NCBI RefSeq assembly: GCF_002001045.1
Contig: NZ_MUNR01000008.1
Span: forward strand, 1-64,000
Source: Rhodanobacter sp. C01
Lineage (GTDB): Bacteria; Pseudomonadota; Gammaproteobacteria; Xanthomonadales; Rhodanobacteraceae
Length of the DNA stretch: 64,000 bases
Direction of reading: 5' to 3'
Notes under the pieces: generated by a model
Databases searched by the model: none
What the model saw: the letters and a program-made list of their open reading frames with translations, nothing else
Told to the model about the DNA's origin: nothing
Position numbers and translations under genes: made by a program
Part shown: positions 48,797 through 60,085 of the stretch, piece after piece
Layout of the letters: every line of letters begins with the position of its first letter
Numbering within the stretch: position 1 is the stretch's first letter

Positions 48797-50692
48797 ATGT
48801 CATTGAATTCCACCGACCCATCCCGCTGGCACGTGCCGGCCACGCGCGTCACGTTGCTCTTGCTGCTGGCGCTGGCGTTTGTGCTGCTGACTGGCGTACT
48901 GGATGGTGGCGCAGGGGTGGCACCATCGCAACTGTTCGATCAGCCGCGCTTCCCGCTGGCCAATGCATGGCCCGGCCTGCTCCTGGCCGGCGTGTTGCTG
49001 GCGATCACCCGTCGGGCGTTGCTGTCGTTCGGACTGGCATTCCTGCTGCAAGGATTGCTGTACGCGGTCAACACACTCAAGGTGGCGAACCTCGGCACCC
49101 CACTGTTGCCGGATGACTTCCGCATGGTGGGCCAGCTGCGCAAGGGCGGCGCACATCTGTTGTTCGGCTACCTGCCACATAGTCCGTGGCCGTACCTGGG
49201 CCTGCTGGTTGGCGTGGCCCTGATCGTCGCGATGTGGCGTTTCGAGCCACCACTGTTCCCGCGACGCACCCGCGGCAAGCGATTGCTGGGCGGCGGCGTG
49301 CTGGCGTTGGCGCTGATCAGCATGCTGGCCGGGCAATCCGCATGGAGTCATGTCTACAACGCCCGGGTGCTCTGGCTGGAACCGTGGTCAGCTTCGTCGA
49401 CCAGCGCCCATTCCGGCCTGATCAGCTCGCTGGTGATGTTTCATCTGCAGTATGGCCAGGGCAAGCGCAAACCCGATGTTGCCGCGGCATCGCAATTGAT
49501 CGACCAGTCGACGACGGCACTGCAACAGTCGATGCAGACCCCGGGCGCGGGTGATGCCCTGCCCGACATCGTGGTGATCCAGAGCGAATCGTTCTTCGAT
49601 CCCACCATCATGCGCGGCTACGAGGACAGCAACTTCGCGCCGAACCTGCGCCGGCTCGCCGCCCATGGCATCAGTGGTGCCCTGCATGTGCCGACCTTCG
49701 GCGGCGGCACCATCCGCACCGAGTTCGAGGTGCTCACCGGGCTGTCGCTGCGCTACTTCGAGAACCTGCAGTTCCCCTATCTGCAGATGAGCCACAAGTC
49801 CATGCCGAGCCTGGTGCACGTCCTGAACGCGCATGGCTACGGGACCACCGCGCTGCATGGCAACGACCCGTCGTTCTGGAACCGCACGGCTGCATTCAAG
49901 TCGCTGGGCTTCAACCGTTTCGTGTCGCAGTCATCGTTCCCTGCCAACGCGGCGATGGACGGCAAGTACATGGCCGACAGTGCAATGACCACCGAGATCA
50001 TGCAGCAGTTGAAGGACAGCGGGCCGCCGCAATTCATCTTCGCCATCAGCATCGAGGCGCACGGACCGTACGACGTCGAGCCTGCCCATCCCGCCGAACG
50101 CGACGCCATTCCGGTACCCGACGGCATCTCGGGCGAGGACAAGAAGGAGCTGCAGACCTACCTCTACCACCTGCAGCACGCCGACGCCGAACTCGGCCGA
50201 CTGGTGAGCTGGCTCGCGCAGCGCAAACGGCCCAGCCTGGTGCTGTTTTACGGTGATCACCTGCCGGGGCTGAGCAGCAGCTACCGCAGCACTGGTTTCG
50301 TCAATGACGGGGACATGCTGAGCCAGGCCGGTACATGGCTGCTGGTCGACCCGCATTCCCAGAGCCAGCCGGTACACGAGGACACTGCCGCCTGGCTGCT
50401 GCCGGGCCGACTGCTGACGCAGGCCGGCATCCACGACGATGCCTACTTTGCCCTGACCGGCGTGATCGGCCCGCAAATCGCTGCCCTGACCGCTGCCCCG
50501 GGCGCCCCACCGCCCGCCGAGGATGGTGAGCAACAGAGAATCGACAATGCCATGGCCAGCGTGAATCAGCTGCGCATGAGCGGCAAACTCGACAGGCTGC
50601 TGCCGAAGGGGACCGCGCTGCCCGCCAGTGGCATCGCCCACAACGACACCATTCCGATGCAAGCACCCACAACCGTCGCCCTGCCTCAGTAA
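48797..50692 (+). CDS. LTA synthase/phosphoglycerol transferase-like sulfatase
   Basis: A 631-residue membrane protein. Five N-terminal helices (residues about 18-200) precede an extracytoplasmic sulfatase-fold domain. Catalytic features of the LtaS/OpgB family are visible: Glu264 in QSESFF, nucleophile Thr305 in FGGGTIRTEFE, and Asp487-His488 in YGDHLPG, metal ligands. LtaS-like enzymes in Gram-negatives (OpgB type) transfer phosphoglycerol to periplasmic glucans or LPS. The C-terminal 90 residues are Ala/Pro-rich and outside the domain. It is divergent from glnE. Confidence 0.9.
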   Translation: MSLNSTDPSRWHVPATRVTLLLLLALAFVLLTGVLDGGAGVAPSQLFDQPRFPLANAWPGLLLAGVLLAITRRALLSFGLAFLLQGLLYAVNTLKVANLGTPLLPDDFRMVGQLRKGGAHLLFGYLPHSPWPYLGLLVGVALIVAMWRFEPPLFPRRTRGKRLLGGGVLALALISMLAGQSAWSHVYNARVLWLEPWSASSTSAHSGLISSLVMFHLQYGQGKRKPDVAAASQLIDQSTTALQQSMQTPGAGDALPDIVVIQSESFFDPTIMRGYEDSNFAPNLRRLAAHGISGALHVPTFGGGTIRTEFEVLTGLSLRYFENLQFPYLQMSHKSMPSLVHVLNAHGYGTTALHGNDPSFWNRTAAFKSLGFNRFVSQSSFPANAAMDGKYMADSAMTTEIMQQLKDSGPPQFIFAISIEAHGPYDVEPAHPAERDAIPVPDGISGEDKKELQTYLYHLQHADAELGRLVSWLAQRKRPSLVLFYGDHLPGLSSSYRSTGFVNDGDMLSQAGTWLLVDPHSQSQPVHEDTAAWLLPGRLLTQAGIHDDAYFALTGVIGPQIAALTAAPGAPPPAEDGEQQRIDNAMASVNQLRMSGKLDRLLPKGTALPASGIAHNDTIPMQAPTTVALPQ

Positions 50693-50779
50693 GCAAGAGG
50701 GCGATGCCTCCCGGGTCCAGGGTCGGCGTGAATGCCAGCGCCGACGCATACGGCCATCGAGTTACCACAGCGTGCAAAA

Positions 50780-50808
50780 GAAAACCCCGCCGAGGCGGGG
50801 TTTCTTAT
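50780..50808. terminator. Terminator between LTA-synthase-like gene and groL
   Basis: AAACCCCGC (50782-50790) and GCGGGGTTT (50795-50803) form a 9-bp stem with a CGAG loop. T-runs border both sides (TTTCTTATT on the plus strand, TTTTCTTTT on the minus), so it can end both convergent genes; groL is the more likely main user. Confidence 0.9.
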
Positions 50809-50828
50809 TGCAGCTTGACGAGCGGGAC

Positions 50829-52523
<1,695 letters not shown>

Positions 52524-52617
52524 TTACAGCGGTAGCGCGAAGGATCAGGAACCCGGGAAGGTCGGCGTGCGCGGATGTACGCGCTCAACGAATCGCGAAT
52601 CCCGATCCCAAAGGCAA

Positions 52618-52911
52618 TCAGCCTTCGATCACGGCCACGATGTCGTCTTCCTTCAGGAAGACCAGCTCTTCGCCGTCGATCTTGATTTCCTGACCGGCGT
52701 ACTTGCCGAACAGCACGACGTCACCGGCCTTCAGCGCCATCGGGCGCACCTTGCCATCGGCCATGATCAGGCCGGTGCCGGCGGCGACGACCTTGCCGCG
52801 GGTGGGCTTTTCGGTGGCGCTATCGGGGATGACGATGCCGCCGGCGGAGACGCGCTCCTCTTCCAGGCGCTTGACGATGACGCGATCGTGCAACGGACGC
52901 AGTGTGCTCAT
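52618..52911 (-). CDS. groS: Co-chaperonin GroES
   Basis: The 97-residue co-chaperonin: [43 protein letters not shown] and [19 protein letters not shown]. The mobile loop [14 protein letters not shown] is intact. ATG 52911 is set by the family start; the frame extends upstream into the promoter region but that is not coding. It starts the groESL operon behind a CIRCE element. Confidence 0.98.
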   Translation of the reverse strand: MSTLRPLHDRVIVKRLEEERVSAGGIVIPDSATEKPTRGKVVAAGTGLIMADGKVRPMALKAGDVVLFGKYAGQEIKIDGEELVFLKEDDIVAVIEG

Positions 52912-52973
52912 GGACAACTCCAGCTGACTATTGAGGTGGGACAAGGCTTTGAAGACCCGGATCGGCAGTCTTG

Positions 52974-53000
52974 TTAGCACTCGGAGTAAATGAGTGCCAA
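52974..53000 (-). promoter_or_regulatory. CIRCE operator for HrcA
   Basis: TTAGCACTC (52974-52982), nine bases, then GAGTGCCAA (52992-53000): the CIRCE inverted repeat with one mismatch in 9. It lies about 63 bases before the groS start and directly downstream of the -10, where HrcA would block transcription when not stressed. Confidence 0.92.
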
Positions 53001-53027
53001 TTTTACGGGTATGGAACGCCGCTGCAA
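53000..53027 (-). promoter_or_regulatory. groESL promoter
   Basis: On the minus strand TTGCAG (-35, 53022-53027), a 16-base spacer and TAAAAT (-10, 53000-53005) stand right before the CIRCE repeat. CTTGCAG then CCCGTAA also resembles a sigma-32 heat-shock promoter, so both housekeeping and heat-shock control are possible. Confidence 0.7.
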
Positions 53028-53120
53028 GAACATTTGAACCAGGGATGGACAGCTAATTGGGTGGGTAGGGACGGGTTTCAAGGGCTATTGGCTCACAGCC
53101 CCACAAATCGCCGGGATGAG

Positions 53121-53195
53121 GTAGGAGCGCACCCTGTGCGCGATGCCCTTTCTCCAGCTACCAGCAAAAGCATCGCGCACAGGGTGCGCTCCTAC
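53121..53195. repeat. REP/BIME-like inverted palindrome pair
   Basis: Two 26-base sequences, 53121-53146 and 53170-53195, are perfect inverted copies with a 23-base spacer. Each arm is itself a small hairpin: GCGCAC, CCT, GTGCGC. Extragenic palindromes of this type (starting GTAGGAGCG) are repeated in many gamma-proteobacterial genomes. It lies between groES and cutA. No transposase is in the window. Confidence 0.8.
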
Positions 53196-53218
53196 ACGGT
53201 GCACGCTAGGCTGAAGGC

Positions 53219-53542
53219 ATGCCCGACATCGTCCTGCTTTGTTACTGCAGCTGTCCCGATGCAGCCAGCGCACAGGCGATCGCCGAAGCGCTGGTCAACG
53301 AGCGGCTGGCCGCCTGCGTCAGCCGTCTGCCCGGGATCAGCTCCACCTATCGCTGGCAAGGCACGGTAACCACCGATAGCGAGGAACTGCTGCTGATCAA
53401 GACCGCTGCGGGGCGCTTCGACGCGCTGAAAGCCCGTCTGCTGGAACTGCATCCCTACGAGCTGCCGGAGCTGATCGCCGTACCGGCGAAGTTCGGTCAC
53501 ACCGCCTATCTGGACTGGGTACGGCAAGCCGTCGGCAGCTGA
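53219..53542 (+). CDS. cutA: Divalent-cation tolerance protein CutA
   Basis: A 107-residue trimeric protein of the CutA1 family: CSCPDAASAQAIAEALVNERLAACVSRLPGISSTYRWQG and KTAAGRFDALKARLLELHPYELPELIAVP are typical. The role is unsettled; it was first linked to copper tolerance. In many gamma-proteobacteria it precedes dsbD; here an EamA gene lies between them. The start follows the REP element within 24 bases. Confidence 0.93.
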   Translation: MPDIVLLCYCSCPDAASAQAIAEALVNERLAACVSRLPGISSTYRWQGTVTTDSEELLLIKTAAGRFDALKARLLELHPYELPELIAVPAKFGHTAYLDWVRQAVGS

Positions 53543-53663
53543 CACGGCGCCGCCCCGCACACTTGATGACCAGCTCATGCAGAAAGCGTCGGGCAAGACT
53601 GCTGACAGATCCTGTCAGTGCACGCGATTAGCCTGAGCACTCCGCCACCTTCAAGCCGATGCC

Positions 53664-54575
53664 ATGAAAAAGTCCGACGCCGCCGCCCTGTTGCTGCTTG
53701 GCGCCTTGTGGGGCGCCTCGTTCCTGTTCATGCGCATGGGTGCCAACCAGTTCGGAGGCATGGCGCTGGCCGGTATGCGCGCCATTGGCGCGGCCATCTG
53801 CTCCATCCCCTTGCTGAACTCGCGTGAGCGCCTGGCCGAGCTGCGCACGCACTGGCGATCGGTGCTCATCGTCGGCATCGCCAACTCGGCGCTGCCATTC
53901 ATCCTGTTCTCCTACGCCGCGCAAAGCCTGCCGGCCGGCCTCTCGGCCATCTTCGACGCGATCGCGCCGTTGCTGGTGGCGGCCTCCGGCTGGCTGTGGC
54001 TGGGCGAACAGCTCGACCTTCCACGCGCCAGCGGCTTGCTGATCGGTTTGGCCGGCGTGGTATGGCTGATCGGCGGCAGCCTGGGTTTCGGGCATGGCGG
54101 CAGTTCGGTTGGCTGGGCGATGGCCGCCTGTGTCGGCGCCAATCTCTGCTACACCTTCGGCGCCCATTACAGCCATCGCCGCCTGCAGGTGGTGACACCG
54201 ATGACCGTGGCAATCGGCAGCCAGTTCGCCTCCGCGCTCCTGCTGCTGCCCTTCACCGTCTGGCTATGGCCGGCGAAAGCGCCGACGGCGCAAGCCTGGT
54301 TCGCCATGTTCGGCCTCGCCGCAGCCTGCACTTCACTCGCTTACGTGCTGTTCTACCGACTGATGGCGCGTATCGGCTCGACCCGCTCGATGGCCGTGCT
54401 GTACCTGATTCCGGTATTCGGCGTGCTGTGGGGCGCGCTGTTCCTTGGCGAGACGGTCACCGTCGCCATGGCCGGCGGCTGCGTGGTGATCCTGCTCGGC
54501 GTGGCGCTGACCACCGGCATGCTGCGTTTCGGGGCGAACGTCGCCGCTCCTCTCGATCAGGTCGAAAAGGCCTGA
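53664..54575 (+). CDS. EamA/DMT family transporter
   Basis: A 303-residue drug/metabolite transporter with ten helices in two EamA repeats; the first opens DAAALLLLGALWGASFLFMRMGANQFGG, the second has VGWAMAACVGANLCYTFGA. These proteins export amino acids or small metabolites; the substrate is not predictable. ATG at 53664 starts at the first helix. It separates cutA from dsbD, so it may share their transcript, but 98 bases lie before dsbD. Confidence 0.9.
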   Translation: MKKSDAAALLLLGALWGASFLFMRMGANQFGGMALAGMRAIGAAICSIPLLNSRERLAELRTHWRSVLIVGIANSALPFILFSYAAQSLPAGLSAIFDAIAPLLVAASGWLWLGEQLDLPRASGLLIGLAGVVWLIGGSLGFGHGGSSVGWAMAACVGANLCYTFGAHYSHRRLQVVTPMTVAIGSQFASALLLLPFTVWLWPAKAPTAQAWFAMFGLAAACTSLAYVLFYRLMARIGSTRSMAVLYLIPVFGVLWGALFLGETVTVAMAGGCVVILLGVALTTGMLRFGANVAAPLDQVEKA

Positions 54576-54673
54576 TCGTAAACAGGCTCTAATGCCGCAT
54601 ATCCGGGCGCCGGTCCAAAGCTGGGCCATAATCCGCTTTCACGTCGAAACACGATCCAGAACGCGGAGTTGCA

Positions 54674-56881
54674 ATGCGCTCGATTTTCCACGGCCACCGG
54701 GCCGCGCTGTTGTCGCTCCTGCTAGCCCTGCTGGCGGGTGCGCAGACAGCTCTTGCGCAGGACACGGCCGACCTGCTGCCGGTCACCGAGGCGTACAAGC
54801 TGACGGCTGAAGCCACCATGCCGGGCGTGCTGAAGCTGCACTGGACGATTGCACCGGACTATTACCTCTATCGCGGCCGCATGAAGTTCAAGGCCGGCGA
54901 CGGAGTAACGCTTGGCGAAGCGCAGCTGCCGGACGGCGAGAAGCATGTCGACCCGTACCTGGGACCGGTCGAGACGTACCACCACAGCGTCGATGCCACC
55001 GTGCCCTACACCGTGACCACGGGTACCACACGACTGAAGCTGAGCGTGCAATACCAGGGCTGCCACGAGGTCGATCCGAAGATCTGCTATCCACCGCATA
55101 CCGAGCAACTGGATCTGCCTTTGCCAGTGCCGGCGAACCTCGGCGAGACGGCCGCACCCGCCTCCGGCAATCCGCTCGGCGCAGCACTCAGCCAACTCGG
55201 CAGCCATACGAACAGCACGACAACCGGGATGGACAGTGCACCTTTGCCGGCCGAACAGGCGTTCCGTTTCGAGGCGCTGGCGCATAACCCGCACCAGCTG
55301 TTGCTGCGCTGGGCAATGCCGAAGGGCTACTACCTGTATCGCGACCAGACCTCGCTGAAGCTCAAGGATGCCGGCGGGCTTAGCCTGACGCCGACATGGC
55401 CAGTTGGCACCGCGCATCACGACGCTCATTACGGCGATGTCACCGTGTATTTCGACCAGGTCGAGTTACCGGTGACGGTCGAAGGTGATCCCGCTGGCCG
55501 AAAGCAGCTGTCGCTTGAGGCCAGTTTCCAGGGCTGCCAGGACGGTGGCCTGTGCTATCCACTGATGACACGTGCGGTGAATGTCGATCTCGGCACTAGC
55601 GTTGCCGCCACCGGACAGGTCACGGAGACCACACCGGAATTGCCACCGGCCAGTGTCACTGCATCGGCCGCGCAGATCAGCCTGATCGCCGCGCTGCTGC
55701 TCGCGCTCGGTGGCGGCCTGGTGCTGAACCTGATGCCGTGCGTGCTGCCGGTGCTGTCGATCAAGGCGGTGAGCGTGCTGGAGAGCGGCGAAAGTCGCAC
55801 CACCGCGCGTCGCCATGCGCTGTTCTATACCGCCGGCGTGCTGTGCAGTTTCGCCGCGCTGGGGCTGGGCATCCTCGCCCTGCGCTCGGCCGGACAGGTA
55901 CTTGGCTGGGGCTCGCAACTGCAACAGCCGATGGTGGTGGCCGCGCTGGCGCTGATCATGCTGGCGGTGGGCCTGTCGATGTCGGGCGTGGTGCAGTTCG
56001 GTGCCTCGCTGGGCAATACCGGCGCCAGCCTGGCCAGCCGTTCCGGGCCAGCCGGCGACTTCTTCACCGGCGTGCTGGCGGTGGTGGTGGCCAGTCCATG
56101 CACGGCGCCGTTCATGGGCAGTGCGCTGGCCTATGCGTTCACCGCACCGATGCTGGCCGCACTGCTGGTGTTCCTGGCGCTCGGCCTCGGGCTGGCGCTG
56201 CCGTTCCTGGCCGTAGGTTTCGTGCCGGCGCTGACACGCCTGCTGCCGCGGCCCGGACGCTGGATGGAAACCCTGAAACAGGTACTGGCCTTCCCGATGT
56301 ATCTGACGGCTGTGTGGCTGGTCTGGGTACTGGCCAAGCAGCGCGGCGCCGATGCCGTGGGTCTGCTGCTGGTCGCCGCCGTGCTGCTGGCGATGACACT
56401 GTGGTGGTTCGAACGCAGCCGCTCACGCGGAGCGACCAGCAAGCTCGCGGTCGCAGTGCTGGCGGTCGCCACGCTGGTGCCGATATACCTGCTCGCCCAT
56501 GTATCACCACCGTCGGCCACCGTTGTCACCGAGGAAGGCGTGGTGGCCTACAGCCCGGAAAAACTCGCCGCGCTGCGTGCCGCCGGCACCCCGGTGTTCG
56601 TCGACATGACCGCCGACTGGTGCGTCACCTGCAAGGCGAACGAGCACACCGTGCTCGATACCCAGGCCTTCCGCGACCTGCTCCAGCGCACCGGCGCGGT
56701 TTACATGAAAGGCGACTGGACCGACGTCAACCCGACCATAAGCGCCTTCCTGCAGCAATACCACTCACCCGGCGTACCGCTGTATGTGGTGTTCCCGAAA
56801 AATGGCGGCGCGGGCAACCAGTTGTCGACCGTGCTGACCTCCTCGCTGGTCGAACAGGCGCTGACGGAAGCGGCACGCTGA
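54674..56881 (+). CDS. dsbD: Thiol:disulfide interchange protein DsbD, duplicated N-terminal domain
   Basis: Moves electrons from cytoplasmic thioredoxin to periplasmic thiol proteins. The 735-residue length is about 170 more than the enteric protein. Signal peptide of about 26 residues; then two N-terminal alpha-type domains, each with a cysteine pair: Cys130/Cys138 (GCHEVDPKICYPP) and Cys288/Cys294 (GCQDGGLCYP). The membrane domain carries Cys356 (LMPCVLPV) and Cys476 (ASPCTAPF). The C-terminal thioredoxin-like domain has Cys650-Val-Thr-Cys653. All steps of the relay are thus present. The next gene overlaps its stop by one base. Confidence 0.92.
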   Translation: MRSIFHGHRAALLSLLLALLAGAQTALAQDTADLLPVTEAYKLTAEATMPGVLKLHWTIAPDYYLYRGRMKFKAGDGVTLGEAQLPDGEKHVDPYLGPVETYHHSVDATVPYTVTTGTTRLKLSVQYQGCHEVDPKICYPPHTEQLDLPLPVPANLGETAAPASGNPLGAALSQLGSHTNSTTTGMDSAPLPAEQAFRFEALAHNPHQLLLRWAMPKGYYLYRDQTSLKLKDAGGLSLTPTWPVGTAHHDAHYGDVTVYFDQVELPVTVEGDPAGRKQLSLEASFQGCQDGGLCYPLMTRAVNVDLGTSVAATGQVTETTPELPPASVTASAAQISLIAALLLALGGGLVLNLMPCVLPVLSIKAVSVLESGESRTTARRHALFYTAGVLCSFAALGLGILALRSAGQVLGWGSQLQQPMVVAALALIMLAVGLSMSGVVQFGASLGNTGASLASRSGPAGDFFTGVLAVVVASPCTAPFMGSALAYAFTAPMLAALLVFLALGLGLALPFLAVGFVPALTRLLPRPGRWMETLKQVLAFPMYLTAVWLVWVLAKQRGADAVGLLLVAAVLLAMTLWWFERSRSRGATSKLAVAVLAVATLVPIYLLAHVSPPSATVVTEEGVVAYSPEKLAALRAAGTPVFVDMTADWCVTCKANEHTVLDTQAFRDLLQRTGAVYMKGDWTDVNPTISAFLQQYHSPGVPLYVVFPKNGGAGNQLSTVLTSSLVEQALTEAAR

Positions 56882-57426
56882 TGCTGGACCGGGCCAACGG
56901 GCTGATTCTCGGCCTGGCCGTTCTGGCCGCGGCGATCGGTGGCTATGCACAACACCGCCATCAGCAGCAGAGCGTGACGGCCATGGACTCGGCCATGCTC
57001 GGTCAGCTGGTTCCCGCCCTCACCTTGCCCGATCTCGACGGCCAGCCGCACCGATTGAGCGACTACCGTGGTCACCGCGTGCTGCTGAATTTCTGGGCCA
57101 GCTGGTGCGGTCCGTGCCTGGACGAGATGCCGGCGCTGAATCAAGCCCAGGCAAAGTTCGGCGAACATGGTCCGATCGTCGTCGGCATCGCCATGGATGA
57201 ACCTGAGCGGATTCGCGCCTTTCTGGCCATGCATCCGGTGAATTACCCGATCTTGCTGGGTCGCCTGAGCTCGCCAAGTACCACGTTGCAACTGGGTGAT
57301 GCCCGCGAAGTGCTGCCATATAGCGTCCTGATCGACGGTGATGGGCGCATTCTCGCTGCCAATGCGGGCGCCCTGTCGACGGCACAGCTGGAACACTGGC
57401 TGACGCTCGGCCACGATGAGCCCTGA
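56881..57426 (+). CDS. TlpA-like membrane-anchored thioredoxin
   Basis: A 181-residue protein with an N-terminal anchor ([16 protein letters not shown]) and a periplasmic thioredoxin fold. The redox centre is WCGPC with Cys76 and Cys79, in [17 protein letters not shown]. Such proteins reduce disulfides for cytochrome c maturation or other periplasmic tasks and are usually recharged by DsbD or CcdA. The ATG overlaps the dsbD stop by one base (TGATG), so it is translationally coupled to its likely electron donor. Confidence 0.92.
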   Translation: MLDRANGLILGLAVLAAAIGGYAQHRHQQQSVTAMDSAMLGQLVPALTLPDLDGQPHRLSDYRGHRVLLNFWASWCGPCLDEMPALNQAQAKFGEHGPIVVGIAMDEPERIRAFLAMHPVNYPILLGRLSSPSTTLQLGDAREVLPYSVLIDGDGRILAANAGALSTAQLEHWLTLGHDEP

Positions 57427-57568
57427 TCAAGTCTCGACATACGCTTCCGCACGGATAGTTGCGCTTCTCCGTCAAACATCGCCGATCTGCAGTGAACTGG
57501 ACAACATCCCCGACTGCGCGCACACTGCGCCGGGTTCCGGGTGCTCCGGACGCAATGTGGACGGCCTC

Positions 57569-58027
57569 GTGGCGAAAATCCTGGTCCTGCACGGACCCAA
57601 CCTCAATCTGTTGGGTGTACGCGAGCCGCAGATCTACGGCCACGAGACACTGACGGACATCAACCAGCAGCTGGCCGCGCGTGCACAGGCGACAGGACAC
57701 GAGCTGGCCTGGTTCCAGTCCAACGCCGAGCATGAGCTGATCGGTCGCATCCACCAGGGCCGCGACGACCAGACGACGATGATCCTGATCAATGCCGGCG
57801 CATTCACCCACACCAGCATCGCCCTGCGCGATGCGCTGGCCTCGGTGGCGATCCCGTTCATCGAAGTGCATCTGTCCAATGTGTTCGCGCGCGAATCGTT
57901 CCGTCATCACTCGTATCTCTCGGACATGGCGATCGGCGTGATCTGCGGCTTTGGCGGCAACAGCTACCGGCTGGCACTGGAAGCGGCGATCCAGCGATTG
58001 CAGGCGCCCGTGCCCGGCGCGGCATGA
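57569..58027 (+). CDS. aroQ: Type II 3-dehydroquinate dehydratase
   Basis: Converts 3-dehydroquinate to 3-dehydroshikimate in the shikimate pathway. The 152-residue protein has the AroQ patterns: [22 protein letters not shown] with the catalytic Tyr, [54 protein letters not shown] at 57569 is chosen to give the usual [11 protein letters not shown] start. It lies 74 bases upstream of accB, a frequent neighbour in gamma-proteobacteria. Confidence 0.95.
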   Translation: MAKILVLHGPNLNLLGVREPQIYGHETLTDINQQLAARAQATGHELAWFQSNAEHELIGRIHQGRDDQTTMILINAGAFTHTSIALRDALASVAIPFIEVHLSNVFARESFRHHSYLSDMAIGVICGFGGNSYRLALEAAIQRLQAPVPGAA

Positions 58028-58101
58028 AATGAATCGGGCCACCAGGCCAACCCCATTCCCTTCCGACCACCTGTGGTGGCATGACTTAAAAGGCTGATCC
58101 G

Positions 58102-58563
58102 ATGGATTTGCGCAAAATCAAGAAACTGATCGACCTGCTCGAGGAATCGAACCTCGCCGAACTGGAGATCAAGGAGGGCGAGGAAGTCGTCCGCCTGTCA
58201 CGGGTACCCAAGAACACCGCGCCGGTCGCCGCCGCACCGGTGGCCGTGGCTGCCGCACCTGCTCCGATCGCGGCCACCATACCGGTGGCAACCGTCGCCG
58301 AGGCTCCAGCTGCCGATGCGCTGCCGGCCGGACATGTGGTCAAGGCACCCATGGTCGGTACGTTCTACGCCTCGGCCACGCCGGGCACCCCGGCCTTCGT
58401 CAAGGTCGGCCAGCAGGTCAAGGCCGGCGAGACGCTTGGCATCATCGAGGCGATGAAGATGTTCAACCAGATCGAGGCCGACGTGGCCGGCACCGTGCAG
58501 GCGATCCTGGTCGAGAACGGCCAGCCGGTGGAATTCGACGAACCCATGTTCGTGATTGCCTGA
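58102..58563 (+). CDS. accB: Biotin carboxyl carrier protein of acetyl-CoA carboxylase
   Basis: Carries the biotin for acetyl-CoA carboxylase. The 153-residue protein has an N-terminal [28 protein letters not shown] domain, an Ala/Pro linker (about 40-77) and the biotinyl domain ending with EAMKM, where Lys119 is biotinylated. The pair accB-accC is separated by 10 bases and forms an operon. Confidence 0.97.
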   Translation: MDLRKIKKLIDLLEESNLAELEIKEGEEVVRLSRVPKNTAPVAAAPVAVAAAPAPIAATIPVATVAEAPAADALPAGHVVKAPMVGTFYASATPGTPAFVKVGQQVKAGETLGIIEAMKMFNQIEADVAGTVQAILVENGQPVEFDEPMFVIA

Positions 58564-58573
58564 GGCCGCCCGG

Positions 58574-59941
<1,368 letters not shown>

Positions 59942-59949
59942 CAGAAAGA

Positions 59950-60076
59950 AGTGAGTGAAGAGGAGTGAGAAGAAGCAGGCACGCCCTGCTTCTCGTCATG
60001 GACCGAAGTATCTCTCTCCAGCCCGACACACTCGTCACAGTGCCCGCGCCTCTCTACTCACTCCTCTTCACTCACT
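59950..60076. repeat. 20-bp inverted repeat with nested hairpin between accC and prmA
   Basis: Positions 59950-59969 and 60057-60076 are perfect inverted copies of a purine-rich 20-mer (AGTGAGTGAAGAGGAGTGAG), 87 bases apart. Just inside the left arm, AGAAGCAGG (59971-59979) and CCTGCTTCT (59985-59993) form a hairpin with a 5-base loop. The right arm ends 9 bases before the prmA start. In RNA the long stem could hide the prmA ribosome-binding region. It is not a classic terminator because no U-run follows. Confidence 0.8.
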
Positions 60077-60085
60077 CCTCGCCCT

